A DNA stretch of 64,000 nucleotides from a virus, in the IMG/VR virus record IMGVR_UViG_3300044841_000066, positions 1 to 64,000 of that record; one strand, 5' to 3'. This document shows positions 63,972 through 64,000 of the stretch, piece by piece. A program made the position numbers and the translations under genes. Numbering within the stretch: position 1 is the stretch's first letter; every line of letters starts with the position of its first letter. The notes under the pieces were generated by a model, which made no database searches, was not told the origin of the DNA, and saw only the letters and a list, made by a program, of their open reading frames with translations.

Positions 63972-64000
63972 ATAGGTGCTAATGTAGAGGCCACGACCAA

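Noticed and set aside
1-64000. tRNA genes and lysogeny genes
   Set aside because: No cloverleaf with a GTTC-type T-loop and acceptor stem was recognised by eye, and no integrase, excisionase or CI-like repressor was found. A tRNA search program would be needed to exclude tRNAs fully.

Overview
The window is most of the genome of a lytic, contractile-tailed phage (myovirus). The evidence is a terminase pair, a DUF2184-type major capsid protein, a DUF3383-type tail sheath with a DUF3277-type tube, a tape measure protein, baseplate hub, spike, gp25-like and J-like proteins, and a complete phage replisome. No integrase, excisionase, transposase, tRNA or CRISPR array was seen. The base composition is moderately GC-rich and even, apart from an AT-richer insert at 16.0-17.9 kb. 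A GcrA-like HTH protein, a DUF3309 protein and a twin-arginine lipoprotein make an alphaproteobacterial host plausible, but this is a weak inference.

Layout. (1) 1-4.5 kb, minus strand: small accessory genes (GcrA-like HTH, MazG-like, DUF1643), a NusG-like factor, then the terminase subunits; TerL runs off the left edge. (2) 4.5-4.9 kb: a divergent control region with a hairpin and two adjacent 34-bp repeats. (3) 4.9-35.5 kb, plus strand: early and replication genes, namely primase, sigma-like factor, sliding clamp, DNA methyltransferase, a UDG-exonuclease-PolA fusion split by an intein, HNH-like nuclease, clamp loader, ssDNA-binding protein, RecA/UvsX, SbcCD, replicative helicase, SF2 and UvrD helicases. 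Between them lie seven genes for 7-deazaguanine DNA modification. (4) 35.5-38 kb, minus strand: lysis cassette. (5) 38-64 kb, minus strand: fibre, baseplate, tail, neck and capsid genes, interrupted by small plus-strand genes at 53.0 kb and 62.3-62.8 kb. No portal gene is present. It and the rest of TerL probably lie in the short missing segment joining the two window ends of a circular map.

The main biological story is the 7-deazaguanine system. FolE, a divergent QueD-like protein, QueE, QueC and QueF together would turn GTP into preQ0 and then preQ1. Two different tRNA-guanine-transglycosylase-like (DpdA-like) proteins are candidates for exchanging guanine in the phage DNA for that base. 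The presence of QueF and the absence of a GAT-QueC or ArcS-type amidotransferase point to preQ1 (or preQ0) rather than archaeosine. A DNA methyltransferase and a NADAR-family protein add further layers of guanine or DNA protection.

A second theme is regulation. Many small transcription units begin with a shared promoter form, TTGC at -35, about 17 bp, then TATATC or a variant, often overlapped by a dyad. The phage also encodes a sigma-like protein and a NusG-like protein. The intein in the DNA polymerase interrupts the conserved PIQG motif and is followed at once by a free-standing HNH-like nuclease gene, so the polymerase locus looks like a homing target.
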